From the NCBI GenBank assembly GCA_038211295.1, contig JBBQVS010000034.1, positions 1 to 37,939 of the forward strand: a stretch of 37,939 nt of DNA, written 5' to 3'. How positions within the stretch are numbered: position 1 is the first letter of the stretch; each line of letters starts with the position of its first letter. Both the position numbers and the translations under genes were made by a program. This document shows, one piece after another, positions 30,715 through 37,939 of the stretch. The notes under the pieces were generated by a model. The model saw nothing but the letters and a program-made list of their open reading frames with translations. It was not told the DNA's origin and searched no databases. The DNA comes from JBBQVS01 sp038211295. GTDB lineage: Bacteria > Chloroflexota > Ktedonobacteria > Ktedonobacterales > Ktedonobacteraceae.

Positions 30715-32841
30715 TCAGGTGGAAGCCGTAGCTGTGCAAGTGGTACTTACCGTCACCACAACCGACGTTGCTTCGCCTCCCACTCCAGGGGTAGAAGAGG
30801 TCTGAGAGGCACATGTGGGTGCATCCACCAGGTGTTCCTGTGCGTAAAGCTGTGTGTTAAGGTCGGTGTGAGCGGCTTCTGTCGTAGAAGTTTTTAGGGG
30901 TGGCGCGGCAGTATCAACATCGCTTTGCTGTACAACCTGAACCGTTTGTGGCTCGTTACCGCCCGCGAAGTCGCCGTCGTCGATAATCTCCCACCCCGCG
31001 TTGGTAACGCCGCGTGTACACACGAGTTCGCAGTGATCGAAACTCTGATAGGCTGACGCGGTGGGAAAGTTTCCAATGGTGCCGACCTGTACAACATGGG
31101 CGGAAATATCGATTCTTGAGATAGAAGTCTGGTCTGCCATAGGAACGGTAACATCAGCGTCAATCGTTATCTGGATAGCGGGAGTGCTGTGGTCATTATG
31201 GAACTCTGTGCCTTTTGCGAAGGAAAATGTTCTGGTTTCATTATAATTATGAAATGTTACAGTTCCGTGAGCTTGAACCCCTGGTTTTGTCTGTGTGCCG
31301 GTAGTATTGGTCGTGTGAGATTGTGTTTTTGTCGAGGAAAGCATCCGTTGCACTGGAAGCGCAGCTGGTTGTGTGACACCTTGTGTCGGAACACTGGTTG
31401 CCTGTGGAGTTGGTGATGATTGCGTTGATGTTGCGGCGGGCGAGCTACCTGGTTGTTGGGAGGTCGTGGCCTGTGAAGAGAGCAGCGTATCCGTTGTGCC
31501 GCGCGAAGAAAAGGGCAGACTGTTATAAAGAAGTGGAGATACAAGCAGAAGAATCACAAGGAGAGCTAGACCAATGAGCAAGAACATTCTGTTTTTTCTC
31601 GTAGTGGAAGATGCTGAAGCAGGAACGGGTGTTTGAGTCTGGTAGCCTGCCACTGGTGGGGCGGGTGCTGCTTCTCGCTGATTTGTCTGATTGGAAGGCG
31701 ACATATTGCCTGAAGGTGCGAGCAGTGGAAAACGCGAAGAGGTGTTCGGCGAAGTCTCTGAAGCACTAGTTTGTGGCAGTAGAGACGTGTTGTTTTGCAG
31801 CAGTGTAGCCTGTTCTGAGAAAGACGCGGGAATAGGTACATTCGCACCTGAATGGGGTGCGGACGATGAAAACACGGGGGTATCTCTTTGTGGAGAGCTT
31901 TCAGTAAGCGGTCTGATAAACGTGGGTGTATCAGCTTCATTTACAGACAACGGAAGCGCGGCTTTGAGCAAGGTCGGCGTATTGCCACCATCGTCATATG
32001 TGGGAGAAGCAGAGTGTAGCGGATGTAGGCTTTCTTCCAACGCAAGCGCGAATTCCAGAATCGTGGGGAAACGTTGAGCAGGCTCTTTCGCCAGTGCTTT
32101 CGCCACGACTGTTGCGACGGCGCGAGGAAGCGTCGGGTTTTTCTCTGTTACGAGGGGTGCCAGTGCATGTAGATGTTGCCCATACAGCTCCGCCATCGAA
32201 CCTCGAAACGGAAGTTTGCCACTTAACCACTCGTAGACGATCACGGCAAGCGCATATTGATCTGATGCTGGACGCGGCTTGCCAAGAATCTGTTCAGGAG
32301 CCATGTAGGAAACGGTGCCGGCTGCCTCTTTTGTACTTTGGGAGGTGGAGGACGAGGTGATTAGGGCAATTCCAAAATCGCTAATGAGTACCTCCTGCTT
32401 ACCACCAAGCAGTAAATTTTCCGGCTTCATGTCTCGATGGACAAGTTTGCGCTCGTGAGCATACGCAAGGCCGGCAGCGACTTGCGTGACATTGGCAAGC
32501 ACAGTGGAGGGTGGAACCTGCGTCCCCTTTGGATAGCGTTGACGAAGTGTTCCGTTGGGCGCGTATGCCATTATGAGGAACGGTTCGCCATGCTCGATAC
32601 CACAATCGGAGATGCGAATAATCGATGGATGGTCAAGTGCCGCGAGAGTACGGGCCTCCTGCACAAAATCGTCCTGCTCCCGACTGATGATGCCGGGGTG
32701 CAACACTTTGATTGCGACAAGCGTGTGAAGATGGATATGTTCGCCGAGGTAGACTTCAGCAAAGCCGCCCTCGCCAAGCAAACGTATTAAGCGGTAATTA
32801 GCAAATTGTTGACCTATTCGGTTTTGCGTCTGGTTCCTCAT
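30715..32841 (-). CDS. Membrane Ser/Thr protein kinase with extracellular C-terminal domain
   Basis: A 708-residue eukaryotic-like kinase. Residues 17-270 form the kinase domain: glycine loop LLGEGGFAEV, ATP lysine K45 in VAIKVL, catalytic HRDMKPEN (H135-N142) and DFG at 155-157, then APE at 181-183. A long Ser/Pro/Thr-rich linker (about 280-415) precedes one membrane helix (418-440). The outer part (about 500-708) is beta-rich with few cysteines and includes HGTVTFHNYNETRTFSF and ADVTVPMADQ; its fold was not assigned, and PASTA repeats are absent. It is divergent from another kinase gene, with 242 bases between. It likely senses an external signal and phosphorylates cytoplasmic targets. Confidence 0.88.
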   Translation of the reverse strand: MRNQTQNRIGQQFANYRLIRLLGEGGFAEVYLGEHIHLHTLVAIKVLHPGIISREQDDFVQEARTLAALDHPSIIRISDCGIEHGEPFLIMAYAPNGTLRQRYPKGTQVPPSTVLANVTQVAAGLAYAHERKLVHRDMKPENLLLGGKQEVLISDFGIALITSSSTSQSTKEAAGTVSYMAPEQILGKPRPASDQYALAVIVYEWLSGKLPFRGSMAELYGQHLHALAPLVTEKNPTLPRAVATVVAKALAKEPAQRFPTILEFALALEESLHPLHSASPTYDDGGNTPTLLKAALPLSVNEADTPTFIRPLTESSPQRDTPVFSSSAPHSGANVPIPASFSEQATLLQNNTSLLPQTSASETSPNTSSRFPLLAPSGNMSPSNQTNQREAAPAPPVAGYQTQTPVPASASSTTRKNRMFLLIGLALLVILLLVSPLLYNSLPFSSRGTTDTLLSSQATTSQQPGSSPAATSTQSSPTPQATSVPTQGVTQPAALPVQRMLSSTKTQSHTTNTTGTQTKPGVQAHGTVTFHNYNETRTFSFAKGTEFHNDHSTPAIQITIDADVTVPMADQTSISRIDISAHVVQVGTIGNFPTASAYQSFDHCELVCTRGVTNAGWEIIDDGDFAGGNEPQTVQVVQQSDVDTAAPPLKTSTTEAAHTDLNTQLYAQEHLVDAPTCASQTSSTPGVGGEATSVVVTVSTTCTATAST

Positions 32842-33083
32842 TGTGGCTCGTTTCCTTATTACTACGAATATAGCGAAAGGTGCTCAGTATAAACGAGCGG
32901 TTCGCACAAAATTATACCACGATAACGAGGTCGCGCGATAAATTTAACACTCCCATAACATCTTTGTAAGATAATGAAGGACATAGCGACTAGTACAACA
33001 AACAAGGAGGGCGTTTCACCGTTACTCATCATTCGCGAGTTAAAGGGAACGTTTGATGAGACGAGTATGAGGCGCGATAAGAT

Positions 33084-35525
33084 ATGGGACAAGCTGGGGT
33101 TGGGCAAACCTGTGGAAACTGTGGTACGGTGAATTCTCCAGGTGAACAATTTTGTATAAATTGTGGGTACACCTTGACGGGTCTACCCACCGGGCCGACT
33201 ACAACTGCTCAACCGGCTGCGCCGCAGATGCTGGGGGCATATGGTAGCCGTCGTATCACCGGCTCTTTACCGCCCAGCAGTCTTCTGGGTGGTCGGTATC
33301 GTGTTGTGCAACTGGTGGGAAAAGGGGGATTTGGCGCGGTCTATAAAGCACGAGACGAGCGTTTCCAAGCGACACGCGCGGTAGCAATCAAGGAGATGAG
33401 CGATGCTACTCTAAGTCCTAGCGAGCGCACGAAGGCTATCGAGGAATTTCGGCAGGAGTCGAACCTGCTTGTTCAGCTTAATCATCCTAATCTGCCCAAT
33501 GTAAGCGACTTTTTCGAGGAGGGTGGCAAAGCGTACCTTGTCATGGAATTTATCGAGGGAAAAACGCTGGAAACGGTGCAGGAGGATGCAGGAAGGCCGC
33601 TTGGTGAGGCACTTGTGATGGGGTGGGCAATGCAGCTCTGCGATGTGTTGACATATCTGCACACGCTTTCGCAACCAATTATCTTTCGTGATATGAAGCC
33701 CCCCAACGCGATGGTTACGCAAAACAATCAGATCAAACTGATCGACTTTGGTATCGCACGGGTCTTCAAGGTTGCGGCAAAGAAAGATACGACACTGCTC
33801 GGTTCACAGGGGTACGCGCCACTGGAGCAATATGGACGAGGCCAGAGCGATGCACGTTCGGACATCTACGCCCTGGGTGCGACCTTGTACGATCTGCTGA
33901 CGAACGAGGTGCCAGCCGATGCTCCCACGCGTCGCATCAATCCAGGGGTGTTTCAGACACCGCGTCAGCTCAATCCGCAGCTAACACAGGCCACGGAAAA
34001 CATTTTGCTCAAGGCGATGGAGCAAGACCCCGATGACCGTTATCAAACGGCTGCCGCGATGCTGCAAGACATTGTGCAAAGCGGTGTCGCGCCTGTGCCA
34101 CCAGGGTTGTACACAAGTGGAACATTACCAGCCGCCCCGCAACAGGTACTCCCGCCTCGCCCTGCTGCCTCTGTTCCCCGTCAGGGCGGAGTTGGCCCGT
34201 CTGGCTCCACTGTGTCAAGGAGTCAGAACGTCCGTCCTGTCGTTCCGCCGCCGCAACAAGTTTTTGCACCGAGTCCGCCCCTCGCGCCGCCGTCACCGGT
34301 GGCACGGCGTACTGTCCTTATCGGGGGCGCGGCACTTGTGGTTGCGGCTCTGGCGGGTACGGGTGTGTTTCTCGCGACAAAAAAGAGTGGCAGTGGCGGC
34401 GGCACTGGTAGTGTGCCAACGCAACCCGCGGCGGGTACACTTACTCTCAATTTTACCTATAGCACGGAGAAGGCTGCCTGGATACAGGCCAGCATCGACG
34501 CTTTTAACAAGCAGGGGATGCGGCTCGCGAACAAGGTAATTCAGGTGGTGCAGGATCCTCGCGGTTCTGGTGACGCGAAAGACAAAATACTCAACGGCGC
34601 ACTCAAGCCAGTGATATGGAGTCCGGCCAGTTTTCTGGAATTGAGCCAGCTTAGTGCAGCCTGGCAGCTTGCCCACGCCGGCAAGGACATAGTCGGGTCA
34701 GGCGAATTGTTGCCTAAATCGCTGGTCTTTAGTCCGCTCGTTTTCGCGGTCTGGGAGCAACGCGCACAGGTATTGCAGAAGAAGTATGGCACCATCGATT
34801 GGCCCAGCATTCACGATGCCCTGATACTCAAAAATGGGTGGGCCGATATTGGGGGGGACGCGGCATGGGGCCTTGTCAAGTTTGGGCAGACGCGCCCTGA
34901 CCAATCGAATAGTGCCTTGCTCGCTATTACACTGCTTGCCTATTCCTTTTATAAGCAAGAGCGTGGCCTGACGGTGAAGCAAGTGCAAGATGCGAAGTTT
35001 CTTCAATACCTGAGCGATGTGCAAGGCGCGGTCAATGCCTTTGGGCGAAGCAGTGGTACATTTCTTGAGAACGTCGTTATTTTGCAAGGGCCTGCGGCAT
35101 ATGATGTTACTATAACGTATGAGAATCTGGTTCTGACATTGGGAGAGACCGCGAAAAATCGGCAGAAGCAGGCCCTTCAAAGGTATTATCCCAGTGTCAA
35201 CATTGTGAGCGATCATCCTTTTGCCATTTTACAGGGAGAGTGGGTAAAGCCGGAGGAGCAGCAGGCCGCCCGCGTCTTTCGCGACTTTCTCCTCGCGGAC
35301 GAACAGCAGCGATTGGCCTTAAAAAGTGGTTTTCGACCAACAAGCCCGAACGTGCAATTAACTGATAGCGTTTCTGGCAACGTGTTCACGCGTCAGTCGT
35401 CCACGGGTGCTATTCCTCCACAGATTCAGCGTCTTGCTCAATCGCCAGGCGGCGGTGTTGTCGATGAACTGGTGAAACAATGGAAAGATAAATATAACGA
35501 CACCTCAACAACTCCAGGCGGCTAG
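33084..35525 (+). CDS. Ser/Thr protein kinase fused to an extracellular solute-binding domain
   Basis: An 813-residue protein. Residues 10-27 are a zinc ribbon (C10, C13, C24, C27). The kinase domain covers about 72-332: VGKGGFGAV, K103 in AIKEM, FRDMKPPN (D203; the usual HRD histidine is phenylalanine) and DFG at 221-223. A Pro-rich linker is followed by one membrane helix (about 409-431). The rest (about 450-800) resembles an ABC-type solute-binding protein: LNFTYSTEKAAWIQASIDAF, VIWSPASFLEL and SDHPFAILQGEWV. The same domain occurs in the next gene. Ribosome-binding site is weak. It presumably couples an external ligand to phosphorylation. Confidence 0.87.
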   Translation: MGQAGVGQTCGNCGTVNSPGEQFCINCGYTLTGLPTGPTTTAQPAAPQMLGAYGSRRITGSLPPSSLLGGRYRVVQLVGKGGFGAVYKARDERFQATRAVAIKEMSDATLSPSERTKAIEEFRQESNLLVQLNHPNLPNVSDFFEEGGKAYLVMEFIEGKTLETVQEDAGRPLGEALVMGWAMQLCDVLTYLHTLSQPIIFRDMKPPNAMVTQNNQIKLIDFGIARVFKVAAKKDTTLLGSQGYAPLEQYGRGQSDARSDIYALGATLYDLLTNEVPADAPTRRINPGVFQTPRQLNPQLTQATENILLKAMEQDPDDRYQTAAAMLQDIVQSGVAPVPPGLYTSGTLPAAPQQVLPPRPAASVPRQGGVGPSGSTVSRSQNVRPVVPPPQQVFAPSPPLAPPSPVARRTVLIGGAALVVAALAGTGVFLATKKSGSGGGTGSVPTQPAAGTLTLNFTYSTEKAAWIQASIDAFNKQGMRLANKVIQVVQDPRGSGDAKDKILNGALKPVIWSPASFLELSQLSAAWQLAHAGKDIVGSGELLPKSLVFSPLVFAVWEQRAQVLQKKYGTIDWPSIHDALILKNGWADIGGDAAWGLVKFGQTRPDQSNSALLAITLLAYSFYKQERGLTVKQVQDAKFLQYLSDVQGAVNAFGRSSGTFLENVVILQGPAAYDVTITYENLVLTLGETAKNRQKQALQRYYPSVNIVSDHPFAILQGEWVKPEEQQAARVFRDFLLADEQQRLALKSGFRPTSPNVQLTDSVSGNVFTRQSSTGAIPPQIQRLAQSPGGGVVDELVKQWKDKYNDTSTTPGG

Positions 35526-35593
35526 GGCCTGGGATGTACGTCTCAGGCCCTGGTGATACCAATGTACGAGCAAGTAGAAAAGAGAATGCAAGC

Positions 35594-37387
35594 ATGATGA
35601 CACAAATTGAACGTTCAGGATACACGCAGAGAAGTATCTCTAGTTTTGTGTGCCTGCTACTGACGCTGCTTCTTTCCGCGTGCAGCACGGGTGGGGGTAC
35701 ACAAACAGATGTAAGGCCAACGACGCCTGCAAACAGACCTGTGCAGACTCCCCCCGGTCCTGCCATTGCCTGTACTGCCCACAGCTCAAATCCTGTTACG
35801 TTAACTATGTACTATGGGAGCGAGAAGCAGTCATGGATGGATGATGTTGTGACGGACTTCAACAGTCGCGCGATTGCCGCCTGTGATGGGCCAATTACTG
35901 TCAAGGCTATTGCTACGGGTTCTGGTAGCTCCACGCAACAAATCGTCGATGGCAGTATTCAGCCCGATGTCTGGAGTCCAGCGGGAAGTATCTGGCTCAC
36001 TATCGCGAACGCCGAGTGGAAGGCGAAAAATGGCAATGATCTTATCACCACGGGCGCGAACGATGCACCCTCACTTGTGAGTAGTCCTGTGGTTATCGCG
36101 ATGTGGAAGACGCAGGCGGAGGCACTGGGCTGGCCCAACAAACCCATTGGTTGGTCTGACATAACGAAACTGAGTACGGACGCACGTGGCTGGGCCGCAT
36201 ATGGGCATCCTGAGTTTGGTGCGTTCAAGTTTGGTCATACTCACCCCGACTATTCCAACTCTGGACTTGACGCTGTGATTGCTATGAATTACGCGGCCTC
36301 TGGGAAGGTTCGCGGTCTGACAACGGGCGATGTCAATAATGCTGCGACAAAAGACTTTGTGAGCAAGGTTGAAAGCTCAGTTATTCATTACGGGGATAGC
36401 ACTGGTTTCTTCGCCGATAAGATGTTTAGTAATGGGCCTGGCTACTTGAGCGCAACGGTGATGTACGAGAGTCTGGTTGTCGAGGCCAATAACGGGAAAA
36501 AGTATCCCAAACTTCCTCTGTCGGTTGTCTCGATTTACCCTAAAGAGGGGACCTTTTATAGCGATCACCCCTTTGTCATACCGCAGGGAACCTGGGTGAC
36601 GGCTGCGAAAAGAAGTTCGGCCCTGGCATTTCGCAATTTCTTGCTCGATCAACCGCAGCAGGTCAAGGCATTGCAGTACGGTTTTCGGCCCGCAAGCTCG
36701 ACTATCGCGATTGGTGCGCCGCTTGATACCGCACACGGTGTCGATCCTACACAGCCAAAAACACTCTTGCAACTTCCCCCTTCCGATGTTGTGAACGCCA
36801 TTCGCGCGTCCTGGCAAGAGCAGCGGCGGAAGGTGGACGTAATGCTTGTGCTGGATCGCTCTGGCAGTATGGGTGCTAGTATTGGAGGTATAAAGAAGAT
36901 TGATGGTGCCAAGCAAGGTCTGAAGGAATTTATCACGCTATTAGGTGACGGGGACACGTTGGGTTTGACAATCTTTAGCAACACTTCTATCGAGGTGTCG
37001 CCGACAACACAGCTCGGCCCCAAACGTCAGGAGTTACTAGGCCGCGTTGATGGCATTATCCCGGACGGCTCGACGCTCCTGTTCGACACGATTGCTCAGC
37101 GGGTAAGCGCGTTGCAAAAGCAGCCATCGCGCAACATCAAGGCTGTGGTAGTATTGACCGATGGAGAAGATACCGCAAGTACGCTTACTCTCGACCAGCT
37201 TATTGGAAAGATTACCGCTTCTGGCGAGGATGCGGGCAACGGGGTAAAGGTTTTTACCATCGCTTATGGTGGCGAGGCCAATGCTAGCGAATTGGGGAAG
37301 ATTGCGAATGTTACTGGCGGGAAACCCTATGTTGGGACACCGCAAAACATCAAGCAGGTCTACGAGCAGATTAGCGAATTCTTTTAG
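35594..37387 (+). CDS. Lipoprotein with solute-binding domain and VWA domain
   Basis: A 597-residue secreted lipoprotein: the signal ends in LLLTLLLSAC, with C30 as the lipidation site. Residues ~65-395 are a solute-binding fold: LTMYYGSEKQSWMDDVV, DVWSPAG and SDHPFVIPQGTWV. From about 415 to the end is a von Willebrand A domain with an intact metal site DRSGS (D421), T in DGSTLLFD and D in VVVLTDGED. The binding part is paralogous to that of the kinase encoded 68 bases upstream. VWA domains mediate protein contacts, so it may present a ligand-loaded domain to a partner such as the kinase. I start at the ATG pair at 35594; the frame extends 20 codons further up. Confidence 0.87.
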   Translation: MMTQIERSGYTQRSISSFVCLLLTLLLSACSTGGGTQTDVRPTTPANRPVQTPPGPAIACTAHSSNPVTLTMYYGSEKQSWMDDVVTDFNSRAIAACDGPITVKAIATGSGSSTQQIVDGSIQPDVWSPAGSIWLTIANAEWKAKNGNDLITTGANDAPSLVSSPVVIAMWKTQAEALGWPNKPIGWSDITKLSTDARGWAAYGHPEFGAFKFGHTHPDYSNSGLDAVIAMNYAASGKVRGLTTGDVNNAATKDFVSKVESSVIHYGDSTGFFADKMFSNGPGYLSATVMYESLVVEANNGKKYPKLPLSVVSIYPKEGTFYSDHPFVIPQGTWVTAAKRSSALAFRNFLLDQPQQVKALQYGFRPASSTIAIGAPLDTAHGVDPTQPKTLLQLPPSDVVNAIRASWQEQRRKVDVMLVLDRSGSMGASIGGIKKIDGAKQGLKEFITLLGDGDTLGLTIFSNTSIEVSPTTQLGPKRQELLGRVDGIIPDGSTLLFDTIAQRVSALQKQPSRNIKAVVVLTDGEDTASTLTLDQLIGKITASGEDAGNGVKVFTIAYGGEANASELGKIANVTGGKPYVGTPQNIKQVYEQISEFF

Positions 37388-37402
37388 GAAGAAGAACGAC
37401 CA

Positions 37403-37434
37403 TACAGGGGCGGGAAAGCTTTTCCGTCCCTGTA
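37403..37434 (+). terminator. Hairpin after the VWA lipoprotein gene
   Basis: TACAGGGGCGGGAAAG pairs with CTTTTCCGTCCCTGTA along 16 positions, with two G-U pairs in the plus-strand transcript. It lies 16 bases past the stop codon. No T-run follows. The next 200 bases to 37643 hold no recognised gene. Confidence 0.6.
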
Positions 37435-37643
37435 CTGTAAGATGTTAGAGACGAGGCAGTTTTTCGCACGGCCACTCCTAAAATGCTGTTACCAGACACT
37501 GTATTTGGGGCCACCAGTAGTCTTTTCTTGAACCACCATCGCAATCTTCGGCAGGCACGAGGAGTCAGAAGTCCGGAACGCGGCGCACAAATTCGTCAAA
37601 GGGAGAAGAGCGAAAGCCCTCGGATGTGTGATATCATTCTTTC

Positions 37644-37835
37644 ATGAGACCATACCAGATCGACTCGCGTATCGATGCATACATTCAGACGCTCCCTCTC
37701 TGGCAGCAGGATATTTGCAAGCAGGTACGAGAGGTGGCACACACTGCCGACTCAGAGGTGAGCGAGACCATCAAGCGCACGAAGCTGCCCTATCGTGTGT
37801 CGCAGAAGACCCCTGGCTTCGAGCTATGGGGATGA
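37644..37835 (+). pseudogene. DUF1801 protein, truncated
   Basis: The 63-residue frame begins MRPYQIDSRIDAYIQTLPLW and continues QQDICKQVREVAHTADSEVS then ETIKRTKLPY, the N-terminal half of a DUF1801/YdhG-like protein. The family normally runs to about 110-130 residues with a second half containing strands; here it ends abruptly in QKTPGFELWG. A frameshift or deletion is likely. No ribosome-binding site precedes the ATG, but TATCAT at 37632-37637 would place transcription start at or near the ATG. Confidence 0.6.
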
Positions 37836-37852
37836 ATACGACAAACGTCCCC

Positions 37853-37882
37853 TTGACACACATCTATACAATATGGTAAAAT
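37853..37882 (+). promoter_or_regulatory. Promoter of the right-edge gene
   Basis: TTGACA (37853-37858) and TAAAAT (37877-37882) are 18 bases apart. The ATG at 37889 begins seven bases after the -10 box, so the message would start at or within a base or two of the start codon. Confidence 0.65.
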
Positions 37883-37888
37883 ACGTAC

Positions 37889-37939
37889 ATGAAGACACAA
37901 GAGTATGTCAATTTACGCTTACACAAAACCACGCTGCAC
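37889..37939 (+). CDS. Start of an unidentified gene, cut by the window edge
   Basis: Seventeen codons are visible (MKTQEYVNLRLHKTTLH). No ribosome-binding site precedes the ATG, while a strong promoter ends six bases before it, so leaderless translation is likely. The N-L-R-L-H-K pattern would fit a ribbon-helix-helix antitoxin, but 17 residues are too few to decide. Confidence 0.5.
   Translation, partial: MKTQEYVNLRLHKTTLH

Noticed and set aside
30447..30731. 94-residue plus-strand frame over the remnant region
   Set aside because: The minus strand explains the same bases as LuxR-type and GH15-like fragments; the plus frame has no recognisable feature.
32998..33030. AGGAGGG at about 33006 as the ribosome-binding site of the zinc-ribbon kinase
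   Set aside because: No in-frame start codon follows at usable distance; the kinase frame begins at ATG 33084.
37560..37625. Minus-strand run ending SSPFDEFVRRVPDF before a stop codon
   Set aside because: It reads like a protein C-terminus but only about 18 residues are open; too short to call.

Overview
The window looks like a chromosomal segment of a Ktedonobacteria-type Chloroflexota bacterium. This is inferred from content, not from a marker gene: GC close to 50-55%, a Uma2-family nuclease, several Ser/Thr kinases with extracytoplasmic domains, a DUF4331 protein, and a solute-binding domain fused to a kinase. No rRNA, tRNA, CRISPR-Cas locus or intact transposase was seen.

Layout. 1-3264 (+) is the end of an iron-type ABC importer: a truncated binding protein, a two-domain permease and an ATPase. 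3444-5239 (+) holds a LysR regulator and a DJ-1/PfpI-family protein. 5329-6738 (-) holds a small protein and a GT4 glycosyltransferase with a roughly 200-nt leader. 7101-10619 (+) is a very long beta-CASP metallo-beta-lactamase protein ending in three copies of an unrecognised repeat. 10827-12463 is a divergent XRE-cupin regulator and EamA exporter pair. 12787-17585 (-) is a urease operon, ureF-D-A-B-C-G, without ureE. 17705-20015 holds a Uma2 nuclease, an NTF2-like protein, a 43-residue membrane protein missed by size filters, and a pentapeptide-repeat protein. 20480-23162 (+) encodes a small exported protein, a DUF4331 protein and an unrecognised protein. 23283-27629 (-) is a TetR regulator followed by a heterodimeric ABC exporter, with a clear promoter and operator. 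27881-30196 (-) is a GH31 alpha-glucosidase flanked by copies of a palindromic repeat. 30324-30746 contains decayed fragments of a LuxR-type regulator and probably a GH15 enzyme. 30715-37387 is a signalling cluster: two divergent Ser/Thr kinases and a lipoprotein. The second kinase and the lipoprotein carry related extracellular solute-binding domains, and the lipoprotein adds a VWA domain. The right edge has a truncated DUF1801 gene and the start of a gene that is probably translated leaderless.

Recurrent themes. Long perfect or near-perfect hairpins without U-tracts sit at gene boundaries, most clearly in both convergent gaps (21 and 24 bp stems). Two IS200/IS605-type end hairpins lie alone without TnpA or TnpB. 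Several short gene remnants show that the spaces between operons are sites of decay. The best candidate for an undescribed system is the kinase/solute-binding/VWA cluster; the repeat-bearing beta-CASP protein is the second.
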